DNA of 64,000 nucleotides. It comes from Leeuwenhoekiella marinoflava DSM 3653. Lineage in GTDB: Bacteria > Bacteroidota > Bacteroidia > Flavobacteriales > Flavobacteriaceae. The notes under the pieces were generated by a model that saw only the letters and a program-made list of their open reading frames with translations, did not search any database and was not told the origin of the DNA. Shown here piece after piece: positions 24,906 to 33,800 of this stretch. Positions within the stretch are counted from its first letter, which is position 1, and every line of letters starts with the position of its first letter. The position numbers were made by a program, and so were the translations under genes. The stretch lies in the NCBI RefSeq assembly GCF_900129005.1, contig NZ_FQUN01000003.1:417165-481164 (forward strand). The letters run 5' to 3'.

Positions 24906-25544
24906 ATGACTATAACTACCCTAGAAAAGCAAGATCTGGTAACCAAAGCATTTAAAAATGCGATGACCTATACAGATTATCGCTTACTTGCTGAAAACCA
25001 TGCAGAGTCGTTTACCAGCACCGGCCATACACAAACCGAAGCTTTATCTAATTATACTGTTCTCAATTACCGCAGAATGAAACGTTGGGATAAAACCTTG
25101 CGTTTTACTGAGGAGCAGCAAAAACTAATTGTTGAATTAGACCGACCTCTAAACTGGTTAGTGATTACGGAAAGCTGGTGTGGTGATGCCCCGTCGGCAG
25201 TGGCTGTTATGCAGAAGATAGCAGAATTGCAGCCGGCCATAAACTTTAAATTGGTTTTACGGGATGAAAATCCCCAATTGATGGATGCTTTTTTGACTAA
25301 GGGTTCTAAGTCTATACCTAAGCTTATTATTCAAGATCCTAAGAATGATTCCGTCTTGATCGATTGGGGTTCGCGTTCCCAAGCAGCTCAAAAGTTGGTT
25401 GATGATTTTAAGGAAGAAAACGATGTGGTTACAGCGACTTTTATCGAAACCTTGCAGCAGTGGTATAATCAAGATAAAGGAAAGTCAGTTCTTAAAGATT
25501 TAATCGAAATCTTACGCGTGCTTAACCTTGAAACTCGAAAGTAA
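24906..25544 (+). CDS. Thioredoxin-fold protein with a single active-site cysteine
   Basis: 212 residues of the thioredoxin family common in Bacteroidota (Thioredoxin_9-like). The active-site region is ESWCGDAPSAV (about 94-104). Only one Cys is present where classical thioredoxins have CxxC, so a dithiol redox cycle is not possible in the usual way. A monothiol or bacilliredoxin-like mechanism, or a non-redox role, is more likely. The cis-Pro region is SIPKLIIQD (about 138-146). There is no signal peptide, so it is cytoplasmic. The end overlaps the convergent TonB-like gene by 23 bp. Confidence 0.8.
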   Translation: MTITTLEKQDLVTKAFKNAMTYTDYRLLAENHAESFTSTGHTQTEALSNYTVLNYRRMKRWDKTLRFTEEQQKLIVELDRPLNWLVITESWCGDAPSAVAVMQKIAELQPAINFKLVLRDENPQLMDAFLTKGSKSIPKLIIQDPKNDSVLIDWGSRSQAAQKLVDDFKEENDVVTATFIETLQQWYNQDKGKSVLKDLIEILRVLNLETRK

Positions 25545-26256
25545 TAGAGCCCAACTGAGAATCTCGCTCACTTTTATTAAAAATTGCCTTTTCTGCATAT
25601 TCTAAAGCTTGATCCACAAGACAACCATTCGTTGTGGTGGAGGCAGTTTTATTAAAATAGGCTTTCACAATTCCGCCTACACCATTTACCTGAATGTTGA
25701 TGACTACTTTTCCAGTGGCATCACAGGTATAAACAGGATTTGGTATTTGTATCGCATTACGTCCTTTAAGCTGATACGTAACCGTGCTTCGGCGGTAACT
25801 TGAAGTATTTACCTTAGAAACCTTTTCAGTGTTTTTAGTATCTCCAGAAGATTGTTGTTGACTTCTTTTTTTACGCAAAGCTGCAATTCGGGCTTGATAA
25901 TCGGGGTAATTCTCATCTTCTCCCTGATCATCTTCAGAAGGTGTGGTCTTTTCTGAGTCGGTTTTTAAGGCCTTGTCCACCTCATTTTGCTGATTAAAAT
26001 AGCGATTAGCTTCCCGTATCAACCTATTGCTGCTTTGAGCCTGATTCGTCATTTGTTGTGTTTGTTGCAACTCTTCTTCTTTAAGAAGTTGTGGGACCTC
26101 TTCTTCCGGTTCATCTTGAATAATAGGAATGGGAATAAATTCTTCTACCTGTGAAGTGTCATAGGGCGTCACCGTAAGAAACAAAAAAACAATCACAAAG
26201 ATACTGGCACCGGTAAAGGTGATCAGCATTGCTTTATCTTCAGGTGATAGTTTCAT
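25522..26256 (-). CDS. TonB-like energy-transducer protein
   Basis: 244 residues. A short cytoplasmic N-terminus, one membrane anchor (about 10-28, LITFTGASIFVIVFLFLTV), then a long Gln-, Glu- and Pro-containing periplasmic linker with the PDYQARIAALRKKRSQQQ coiled-coil-like stretch. A C-terminal TonB/TolA-like domain spans about 150-244 (IPNPVYTCDATGKVVINIQV, GSITFEFQG). It probably transmits proton-motive force to outer-membrane receptors or links envelope layers. A promoter element sits directly before the ATG. It is the last gene in the ftsX-to-truB direction. Confidence 0.75.
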   Translation of the reverse strand: MKLSPEDKAMLITFTGASIFVIVFLFLTVTPYDTSQVEEFIPIPIIQDEPEEEVPQLLKEEELQQTQQMTNQAQSSNRLIREANRYFNQQNEVDKALKTDSEKTTPSEDDQGEDENYPDYQARIAALRKKRSQQQSSGDTKNTEKVSKVNTSSYRRSTVTYQLKGRNAIQIPNPVYTCDATGKVVINIQVNGVGGIVKAYFNKTASTTTNGCLVDQALEYAEKAIFNKSERDSQLGSITFEFQG

Positions 26257-26261
26257 CGGTG

Positions 26262-26269
26262 CAAAAATA
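26262..26269 (-). promoter_or_regulatory. Bacteroidota -7 promoter element, leaderless geometry
   Basis: On the minus strand this reads tatttttg, an exact TAnnTTTG match that ends 5 bases before the ATG of the TonB-like gene. A leaderless or near-leaderless transcript is predicted. Confidence 0.5.
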
Positions 26270-26326
26270 CAAAAACGCCGCGTGCGCGGCTGTTAAACAA
26301 AACGGAAGAAACGCCGTGTAATTGTC

Positions 26327-27031
26327 TTAAGCCTCAGCCTGTTTTAAAGCTGCTTCAAAATCTTCTAAGGAAGTAGCATCAATCACATCAAAATCACCAA
26401 TTTTTGTTCTGCGCAAAGCGGAAAGATGCCCGCCACTTTCTAATGCTTTACCAAAGTCGTGTGCGAGAGACCGAATGTAAGTCCCTTTACTGCAACGGAC
26501 ACGAAAGTCAACTTCAGGAAGCTCAATACGCGTGATTTCAAATTCTGAAATCTGCACTTCTCTACTTGGGATTTCTACTGCTTCGCCTGCTCTGGCAAAC
26601 TCGTACAGACGTTTTCCTTCTTTCTTTAAAGCCGAAAAAATAGGGGGTTTCTGCTGAATATTTCCGGTGAATTGGGCAGTTGCATTTTGAATCAAATCCT
26701 CATTAAGATGATCTGTTGGGAAGGTAGCTTCAATTTCAGTTTCTAAGTCGTAAGAAGGTGTTGTTGCTCCTAAAACGAGGCTGCCGGTATATTCCTTTTC
26801 CTGCCCCATAAACGCTTCAATGCGCTTGGTAAACCTACCCGTGCAGATGATTAACAATCCGGTTGCTAATGGATCTAGGGTTCCGGCATGACCTACTTTG
26901 ATTTTTTTAATCTTATAAGCTTTACGAATGAGCCAGCGCACTTTGTTAACCAATTGAAAAGAGGTCCAATTCAGTGGTTTGTCAAATAACAAAACCTGAC
27001 CTTCTTTAAATTGTTCTTCGGTAAACTGCAT
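26327..27031 (-). CDS. truB: tRNA pseudouridine-55 synthase
   Basis: 234 residues. TruB converts U55 of the T-loop of all tRNAs to pseudouridine. The catalytic motif GHAGTLDPLATGLLI holds the essential Asp (about residue 52). KPPIFSALKKEGKRLYEFAR and SKGTYIRSLAHDFG are further family signatures. The C-terminal PUA-like extension is short. It belongs to a conserved Bacteroidota cluster ftsX-DUF3098-uppP-truB on the minus strand, with 39 bp to uppP. Confidence 0.96.
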   Translation of the reverse strand: MQFTEEQFKEGQVLLFDKPLNWTSFQLVNKVRWLIRKAYKIKKIKVGHAGTLDPLATGLLIICTGRFTKRIEAFMGQEKEYTGSLVLGATTPSYDLETEIEATFPTDHLNEDLIQNATAQFTGNIQQKPPIFSALKKEGKRLYEFARAGEAVEIPSREVQISEFEITRIELPEVDFRVRCSKGTYIRSLAHDFGKALESGGHLSALRRTKIGDFDVIDATSLEDFEAALKQAEA

Positions 27032-27070
27032 ACGTATTCTATTGGTGATTTCTATTCAGGCAAAAGTGGG

Positions 27071-27868
27071 TTATAGCTTGTAGTAACCAAAACTTACAGC
27101 AAGGATTCCTACGATCAGGCAATAAACGGCAAACCAGGAAAGCTTGCTTTTTTTGACCAATTTGATCATCCAGGTACAGGCGATAAGACCACTCACAAAA
27201 GCAGCTACAAAACCTATGGAAAGCGCGGTGAAATTACCCGATTCAGTAGTGATCTCACCACTTAGAATGTCTTTAGCGATCTTCCCAAAAATTAATGGAA
27301 CAACCATTAAAAATGAAAAACGAGCAGCTTTACTTTTATCATTTCCTAATAAAACTGAAGTTGAAATAGTAGCACCACTTCGAGAAATTCCCGGAAGCAT
27401 TGCGATTGCCTGAGCGATACCGATTACAAAAGCATTGGTATAAGTTACCGGTTTTTGAGTATCTTTTGCTTTATCTGCAAGCCAAAGTAATAATGCCGTT
27501 ATGATGAGCATCATACCGACTAAAAGAATGTTTCCGCCAAAAAGGGATTCGAGTTGCTCTTCAAAAAAGAGTCCTATAATTACCGCAGGAATCATCGAGA
27601 TGATGATTTTTAAAGAAAACTGTGTTTCTTCATTCCATTTAAACTGAAACAAGCCTGTTACAATTTCAAAGATGTCTTTTCTAAAAACAACCAGCGTACT
27701 CAAGGCGGTTGCAAAGTGAAGCACTACAGTAAAGAGTAAGCTTTCTTCCGGTAGGGTACTGTCGCCTAAAATCGCTTTTCCCAGTTCGAGGTGACCGCTT
27801 GATGAAACCGGTAAAAACTCGGTAAGTCCTTGAATAATGCCCAGTATTATTGCGTCAATTATATCCAT
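27071..27868 (-). CDS. uppP: Undecaprenyl-diphosphate phosphatase
   Basis: 265 residues, polytopic inner-membrane protein (about eight segments). It recycles the undecaprenyl carrier lipid for peptidoglycan and O-antigen synthesis and gives bacitracin tolerance when abundant. Both active-site motifs are present: GIIQGLTEFLPVSSSGHL (about 11-28) and PGISRSGATIS (about 159-169). It lies 20 bp after the DUF3098 gene in the same operon. Confidence 0.97.
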   Translation of the reverse strand: MDIIDAIILGIIQGLTEFLPVSSSGHLELGKAILGDSTLPEESLLFTVVLHFATALSTLVVFRKDIFEIVTGLFQFKWNEETQFSLKIIISMIPAVIIGLFFEEQLESLFGGNILLVGMMLIITALLLWLADKAKDTQKPVTYTNAFVIGIAQAIAMLPGISRSGATISTSVLLGNDKSKAARFSFLMVVPLIFGKIAKDILSGEITTESGNFTALSIGFVAAFVSGLIACTWMIKLVKKSKLSWFAVYCLIVGILAVSFGYYKL

Positions 27869-27888
27869 TTAAAAGGTTGTAGTAGCAG

Positions 27889-28164
27889 TTAGTTGGCGTT
27901 TTTATTCTTATCAGGATTCAGCAATATTGCATACACTTCAATCCCAAAACCTATTAAAACCAAAGCCGGAGCCAGGCGTATGCGTCTCCAGTTGTAAATC
28001 TCCGGGTTGAACACATTAGGATCATCGCTGCCACCACCAGACATTAGAATAAAACCAAGTGCAATAACACCCAGACCTATCAACATCACTTTATAATTCT
28101 TCTTCTTAAAAATAAAACTACTGCGGTGCAGTTCGTTTTGCTTCTTACGCTTTTGTTCTCCCAT
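27889..28164 (-). CDS. DUF3098 small membrane protein
   Basis: 91 residues with two membrane helices (about 27-43, MLIGLGVIALGFILMSG, and about 63-80, LAPALVLIGFGIEVYAIL) joined by a short loop DPNVFNPEIYNWRRIR. The N-terminus is strongly basic. DUF3098 proteins are almost always found between ftsX and uppP in Bacteroidota, as here. This suggests a role in the division or cell-wall machinery, but no function is proven. Confidence 0.88.
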   Translation of the reverse strand: MGEQKRKKQNELHRSSFIFKKKNYKVMLIGLGVIALGFILMSGGGSDDPNVFNPEIYNWRRIRLAPALVLIGFGIEVYAILLNPDKNKNAN

Positions 28165-28223
28165 TTTCAGAGGCTTAAATGTTATGAGTTAAAAGACACT
28201 CTTGTCTTTTTTTTAATCTTAGT

Positions 28224-29102
28224 CTAATAATATAATTCGTCTGTTCTTAAATTTAAGAAACGCTGTGTGGCTAAAAAAGTACTGAACCAGGTTATAATCA
28301 CGCTGGCTACAAACACGCCCACAAATAAAATAGCAAGAATGACCGGGTCTGCCAGTAGTTCGAGCTCAGGGAAGGTTTGGTTTAAATAATATAAAACTGC
28401 AGCCATCCCGCCAAGAGCAATTAAAGCGCCTACCATTCCCAGCTTCATACTCAACCAGATAAACGGGCGGCGAATGAAACCCTTTGTAGCGCCTACCATT
28501 TGCATGGTTTTTATGGTAAATCGTTTTGAATAAACCGAAAGCCGTATTGCAGAGTTGATGAGTAAAACAGCGATGAGCGTAAATACGCCGCTGATGATCA
28601 CGATCCACAAACTTATTTTTTTTATGTTGTCATTGAGCAAAGAGATCAACGGCTGATCGTAATTTACTTCTTCCACAAAATCTTTTGCAAGTAGATTATC
28701 AGCTATTTCTTTGACTTGAGCGGCATCTACAAAGTCGGCTTTTAGGTAAACATCAATAGAATTCTGTAGTGGATTGTACCCCAGAAAATCCATAAAATTC
28801 TCACCTATTTCTTTACTGTGCTCTTCTGCAGCTTCTTCTTTAGAAACAAACTGCGTCGATTTTGTATAATCGGCAAGAGCCAATGTTTTTTCAAGTTGCT
28901 TGACCTCGACATCTTTGGCGTCATCTTTCAGATAGATTGTCAGAGCGATTTGTTCTTTAAAATGATCAGCAACTTTTTTAGAATTCAGTACCAAAAGTCC
29001 GAGCAAGCCAAGTAGAAAGAGCACCAACGCAATACTTAAAATTACCGAAAAATAAGATGAGATCAATCTGCGACGTTGAAACTTTTCAAAAGATGATGCC
29101 AT
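28224..29102 (-). CDS. ftsX: Cell-division protein FtsX
   Basis: 292 residues. FtsX is the membrane subunit of the FtsEX complex that activates peptidoglycan hydrolases at the septum. TM1 is at about 17-39. An extracytoplasmic domain of about 130 residues follows (FVSKEEAAEEHSKEIGENF, GYNPLQNSIDVYLKA), then TM2 at about 170-190 and two more helices with FTIKTMQMVGATKGFIRRPF between them, as in all FtsX proteins. ftsE is not adjacent, as is usual in this phylum. First gene of the cluster, with a promoter element 34 bp upstream. Confidence 0.93.
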   Translation of the reverse strand: MASSFEKFQRRRLISSYFSVILSIALVLFLLGLLGLLVLNSKKVADHFKEQIALTIYLKDDAKDVEVKQLEKTLALADYTKSTQFVSKEEAAEEHSKEIGENFMDFLGYNPLQNSIDVYLKADFVDAAQVKEIADNLLAKDFVEEVNYDQPLISLLNDNIKKISLWIVIISGVFTLIAVLLINSAIRLSVYSKRFTIKTMQMVGATKGFIRRPFIWLSMKLGMVGALIALGGMAAVLYYLNQTFPELELLADPVILAILFVGVFVASVIITWFSTFLATQRFLNLRTDELYY

Positions 29103-29135
29103 ATTGCTGCTTAAAGTTTAGATACCACTAGTGAG

Positions 29136-29143
29136 CAAAAATA
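29136..29143 (-). promoter_or_regulatory. Bacteroidota -7 promoter element of the ftsX cluster
   Basis: An exact match on the minus strand (tatttttg), 34 bases before the ftsX ATG. Confidence 0.5.
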
Positions 29144-29275
29144 CTAAAGTTCGTGCTTCTTAAACGTACGCTTTTTGCATTTTGTATTTTTATATCAAAG
29201 CTTTCGCTACTTTCAGTGTTTATAAGGGTTGAAACACCTTATAATTAAAAGCTTAACCCTGAAAATGATAAACTG

Positions 29276-30202
29276 ATGAACATTTTAATCTACGGTATAG
29301 GAGGAGTAGGCGGCTATTTTGGCGGAAAACTCACTAAAACTAATAATCATATAACGTTTATAGCTCGCGGAAAGCATCTCGATGCCGTTCAGAAAAACGG
29401 ATTACAGGTAAGTAGTTATAAAGGTGATTTTGTTGCTGGACCGGATCTCGCGACTGATGATCTTAGCAAAATACCAACACCGGATTTGGTGATTCTAGGT
29501 GTAAAATCCTGGCAAGTTCCCGAGACTATTGAAGCTTTAAAGCCATATGTAAAGCCTAAAACCTTGTTTTTACCCTTGCAAAACGGTGCTGCAAATGCAG
29601 AAAAAATTCTTGAAGTGTTGCCGAATGCTCAAGTTCTCGGTGGATTGTGTAGAATCGTTGCTTTTAAAGACGGTCCCGGTAAGATAAAGCACCTTACGTT
29701 TGAGCCTAGCATCACCTTTGGCGAACTCGACGGTAGTCTTTCCGACCGCGTAAAAGCGCTTCAGGAATTATTTCAAGAAGCTGATTTCGTGGGGGATTTA
29801 GTCGAAAATATTCAGGTGGAGATCTGGAAGAAATTCTTATTCATTTGTACCATAAGCGGTATTGGCGGATTAACCCGCGTGCCAATGGGAAAAATTCGTT
29901 CCAGCGAATATCTATTTAATATGATGAAAGATACTGCTCAGGAAATTTTCAATGTAGCCAAAGCTAAAGGCATTGCACTTACAGAAAAACATATGGAATC
30001 GGTTTTTGAAGCGATTCAAAATCAGGGAGCAGACGTTACAGCTTCCACCCAGCGCGATATTATGGAAGGGAAACCCAGCGAACTCGATAATTTTAACGGC
30101 TACATCGTACGGGAAGGGAAACGTCTTGGGGTTTCGGTTCCAGTAAATGAGCTTATTTATGAATGTTTATTGCCTATGGAAAAAGAGGCGCGGAAGTTGT
30201 AG
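29276..30202 (+). CDS. panE: 2-dehydropantoate 2-reductase
   Basis: 308 residues. PanE reduces ketopantoate to pantoate with NADPH in the route to pantothenate and CoA. The N-terminal Rossmann motif GIGGVGGYFGGKL (about 7-19) has the GxGxxG NADP-binding loop. The C-terminal helical domain carries KFLFICTISGIGGLTR with the family Lys and NFNGYIVREGKRLGVSVPVN with the catalytic-type motif. Other pantothenate genes are not adjacent. A family member acting on another 2-keto acid cannot be ruled out. Confidence 0.9.
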   Translation: MNILIYGIGGVGGYFGGKLTKTNNHITFIARGKHLDAVQKNGLQVSSYKGDFVAGPDLATDDLSKIPTPDLVILGVKSWQVPETIEALKPYVKPKTLFLPLQNGAANAEKILEVLPNAQVLGGLCRIVAFKDGPGKIKHLTFEPSITFGELDGSLSDRVKALQELFQEADFVGDLVENIQVEIWKKFLFICTISGIGGLTRVPMGKIRSSEYLFNMMKDTAQEIFNVAKAKGIALTEKHMESVFEAIQNQGADVTASTQRDIMEGKPSELDNFNGYIVREGKRLGVSVPVNELIYECLLPMEKEARKL

Positions 30203-30231
30203 AGACTTTTTTGTCATCTATTATCTTTATT

Positions 30232-30828
30232 ATGATTCGGTTAAGTGTTATTTTTTGTTTCTTACTACTTCACCTGAGTTTATTCAGTCAAAAAGAAGAA
30301 AAGGATTCATTAGAATTGTGGACGATGTTTACAATAGGCAACCTTGTAAATACTACCGCTCATGAATGTACTGCAGAAAAATGGCCAATTAAATTAGTAC
30401 ATAAAACGGGTGATACCTTTTGGGAAACTGAAGATGAAGATGCTGCATTTTGGGAAACTGAAGATGAAGATGCTGCATTTAAATCTGAAATTGACTTCAT
30501 AGAGGCACACAATGATTCTGTTTGGGTAGAATTAGAGAATCGGGGTTTTAAATCCCCGAAGCAAGAATATGAAGATGATTTTCAAAAAGAACGAGCTGAT
30601 GTCGTAGCAGCTTTAAAACTGTTTAGTGAAAGTCCGTTGTTTAAAACGTATAATGAAGATCGTCTCAGAAATAGGTTTCCAAATGCAAATATTAAAAAGG
30701 TTGAAGAGGGTATTTATAAAATAGAGATGGGGTCATTTGATGCTGAAAATCCGGTAAATACTCATAAAAAAGAATTTCTAGGTATCATTGATATCAAGAC
30801 CAAAGAAACCACCGTTCAGAAACTTTAG
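30232..30828 (+). CDS. Secreted protein of unknown function with a 10-residue duplication
   Basis: 198 residues. ATG 30232 is chosen because it begins a clean signal peptide (MIRLSVIFCFLLLHLSLFSQ); earlier starts would place it 23 residues in. The mature protein is hydrophilic and Glu-rich. It contains a perfect tandem duplication of a 10-residue unit (WETEDEDAAF, twice), reflecting an exact 30-bp DNA duplication. The C-terminal third has YKIEMGSFDAENPVNTHKKE and FLGIIDIKTKETTVQKL, a beta-rich pattern. I recognise no family. It lies between panE and leuS. Confidence 0.6.
   Translation: MIRLSVIFCFLLLHLSLFSQKEEKDSLELWTMFTIGNLVNTTAHECTAEKWPIKLVHKTGDTFWETEDEDAAFWETEDEDAAFKSEIDFIEAHNDSVWVELENRGFKSPKQEYEDDFQKERADVVAALKLFSESPLFKTYNEDRLRNRFPNANIKKVEEGIYKIEMGSFDAENPVNTHKKEFLGIIDIKTKETTVQKL
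30421..30480 (+). repeat. Perfect 30-bp tandem duplication
   Basis: Two identical 30-bp units (30421-30450 and 30451-30480), each starting tgggaaactg. They lie in frame in the secreted protein gene. Perfect identity suggests a recent slippage event. Confidence 0.97.
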
Positions 30829-30847
30829 CATAGGAGTTTAATAATCG

Positions 30848-30855
30848 TAAATTTG
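30848..30855 (+). promoter_or_regulatory. Bacteroidota -7 promoter element of leuS
   Basis: An exact TAnnTTTG match (taaatttg), 41 bases before the leuS ATG. Confidence 0.5.
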
Positions 30856-30896
30856 CCGCTCATTAAAACGCGCCTGGCGCAAAGCAATACACGGTA

Positions 30897-33800
30897 ATGA
30901 ATTACGATTTTAACGCGATAGAAGAAAAGTGGCAAAAGTTTTGGAAAGAAAACAAAACCTTTGAAGCATCAAATAACAGCGATAAGCCTAAATATTATGT
31001 GTTGGATATGTTTCCGTATCCTTCTGGGGCAGGGTTGCATGTGGGGCATCCGTTAGGGTATATCGCCAGTGATATTTATGCGCGTTACAAGCGGCATCAA
31101 GGTTATAATGTATTGCATCCGCAGGGGTATGATTCGTTTGGACTTCCGGCAGAGCAGTATGCGATTCAAACCGGGCAACATCCTGCAATCACTACCGAAA
31201 CCAATATCGCCCGTTACCGCGAACAACTCGATAAAATCGGTTTTTCATTCGATTGGAGTCGCGAAGTGCGGACTTCAAATCCGGAATATTATAGATGGAC
31301 ACAATGGATTTTCATTCAGCTTTTTGAAAGTTGGTACAACAACGACACCAACAAAGCTGAGCATATAGACACGCTGATCGCAAAATTTGAAGCCGAAGGA
31401 AATGCTTCAGTAAATGCGGTTTGTGATGAAGGTATAGAAGCTTTTACTGCTGAAGTGTGGAAGAAGGCTTCCGCAAAAGCGAAACAAGAAATCCTGTTAA
31501 AATACAGGCTGACCTACCTCGCAGAAACCGAGGTAAACTGGTGCTCCGCTTTAGGTACCGTACTGGCAAACGATGAGATTGTAAATGGCGTTTCAGAACG
31601 TGGCGGGCATCCCGTAGTGCGAAAAAAAATGAAGCAGTGGAGCATGCGCATCAGCGCTTACGCCCAGCGCTTGCTAGACGGTTTACAAGATATCGACTGG
31701 CCACAGCCGCTTAAAGATTCACAAACCAATTGGATTGGTCGGTCAAAAGGTGCTTCTGTAAAGTTCCGTATCCTACCCCCAACCCCTTCCCAAGGAAGGG
31801 GAGCAAGCCACGCCGGTTTTATGACGGGCAAGCCCGAACTCGTAAATGTTTTACTAGAACGTGCTCAGGAAATGCGGGATAAACCGACAAAGGCTGAGGC
31901 TTTGCTATGGAGTAAACTTCGTGGAAAAAAAACAGGTTTTAAATTTAGACAACAGCACCCAATCGATCAATATATCGTTGATTTTGTGTGCCTATCTGCA
32001 CAACTGATTGTTGAGGTTGATGGGGAAGTGCATCAATATCAAATGGATAAAGATGCAGAACGTCAACTGTTATTGGAACAGAAAAAAGGCTACAAAGTTC
32101 TTAGATTCTCAAATGAGGAGGTGCTTAATGATGTTGAAAAGGTTTTACAAACGATTACTATCGAAATAGAGCGTCGAGAGCAAGTCCTCCCCTCGGGGGA
32201 GGATTTAGGTGGGGAGCATATATCTGTCTTCACCACCCGCCCAGACACGATTTTTGGGGTTACGTTTATGACGCTTGCACCGGAGCTAGATTTGGTACAA
32301 GAAATCACTACTCCAGAGCAAAAAGCGGAGGTTGATGCGTATATCGAGGCGACTGCCAAACGCAGTGAGCGCGAGCGTATGGCTGATGTTAAAACCATTT
32401 CCGGGGTGTTTACCGGAGCTTATGCAGAGCACCCGTTTACGAAGGAGCCTATCCCGATTTGGATAGGGGATTACGTGCTGGCCGGTTACGGTACCGGAGC
32501 GGTGATGGCTGTGCCTTGCGGGGATCAACGGGATTGGGATTTTGCAAAGCATTTTAATATTCCCATTAAAAATATTTTTGACGGCGTTGACATCAGCGAA
32601 CAGGCTTACGCCGAAAAAGACAATACGCCGTTGAAGGATTCTGATTTCTTAAACGGATTATCTTACAAACAAGCGCTGCCTAAAGCGATTGAAGCACTGG
32701 AAGAATTAGGTCAGGGAAAAGGTAAAGTCAATTACCGTCTGCGTGACGCCGTATTCAGCCGTCAGCGGTATTGGGGCGAACCGTTCCCGGTGTATTATGT
32801 AGACGGAATGCCGCAAATGATTGATGAACAATACCTGCCCTTGCGACTTCCCGAAGTCGAAAAATATTTACCCACCGAAGAAGGCGAACCGCCATTAGGC
32901 CGCGCCACAAAGTGGCATTGGGATACGAATACTAACGAAGTTGTTTCGGTGCCAGAAGGTGAAAAGCCCCCTTCGGGGGTTTGGGGGATAGAGTTAAATA
33001 CTATGCCGGGTTGGGCAGGAAGCAGCTGGTATTTCTTCAGGTATATGGAGAAAGCTTTGCGCGATGAAGCTTTTGCTTCAAAAGAAGCGATGGATTACTG
33101 GCAAAATGTGGATTTATATATTGGCGGAAGCGAGCACGCAACCGGTCACTTATTATACAGCCGTTTCTGGGTGAAATTTTTAAAAGACCGCGGTTTTGCG
33201 CCGGTTGAAGAGCCCTTTAAAAAGCTGATCAATCAAGGGATGATTTTGGGGGAGAGTGCTTTTGTATTTTCAGTTTCAAGAAACGGTAAGCGGTATTTTC
33301 TTCCTGAAAGTTTATATCTGAAACTTATTGATGATGGCAAAGTTGATACAGATGCACCAGAGTATGTTGCGCCTCAGGATTTTGATTGGGAAGAGGTGTT
33401 AAGTGGTTTGACTCAAGGAGATATTGAAACTCGATATTTTCAAAAAATTCACGCGCCTGTTGAGTTCGTAAATGCTTCTGATGAATTAGATATCGAAGCT
33501 TTTAAAAATTGGAGACCCGAATTTGAGAGCGCTGAATTTATTTTGGAAGATGGAGTTTATAAGGTTGGTCGCGAAGTCGAAAAAATGTCCAAATCCAAAT
33601 ACAACGTGGTCAATCCCGATACTATTTGTGAGGAGTATGGGGCCGATACGCTGCGTATGTATGAGATGTTTTTAGGTCCGTTGGAGCAGGCAAAACCCTG
33701 GAATACTGCAGGGATCACCGGAGTTCACAACTTCCTTAAAAAACTCTGGAAGCTATACCACCAGGTAGATAATGCAGGCAATCTGGGTGATTTTGAAGTT

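Noticed and set aside
31772..32214. An intein in leuS.
   Set aside because: There is no Cys/Ser at the left junction, no terminal His-Asn, and no Hint-domain motifs. DUF559 is not a LAGLIDADG or HNH intein nuclease. The insertion is an extra domain.
31772..32214. A group I or group II intron in leuS.
   Set aside because: The insert is fully open in the leuS frame and too short, with no conserved intron core visible.
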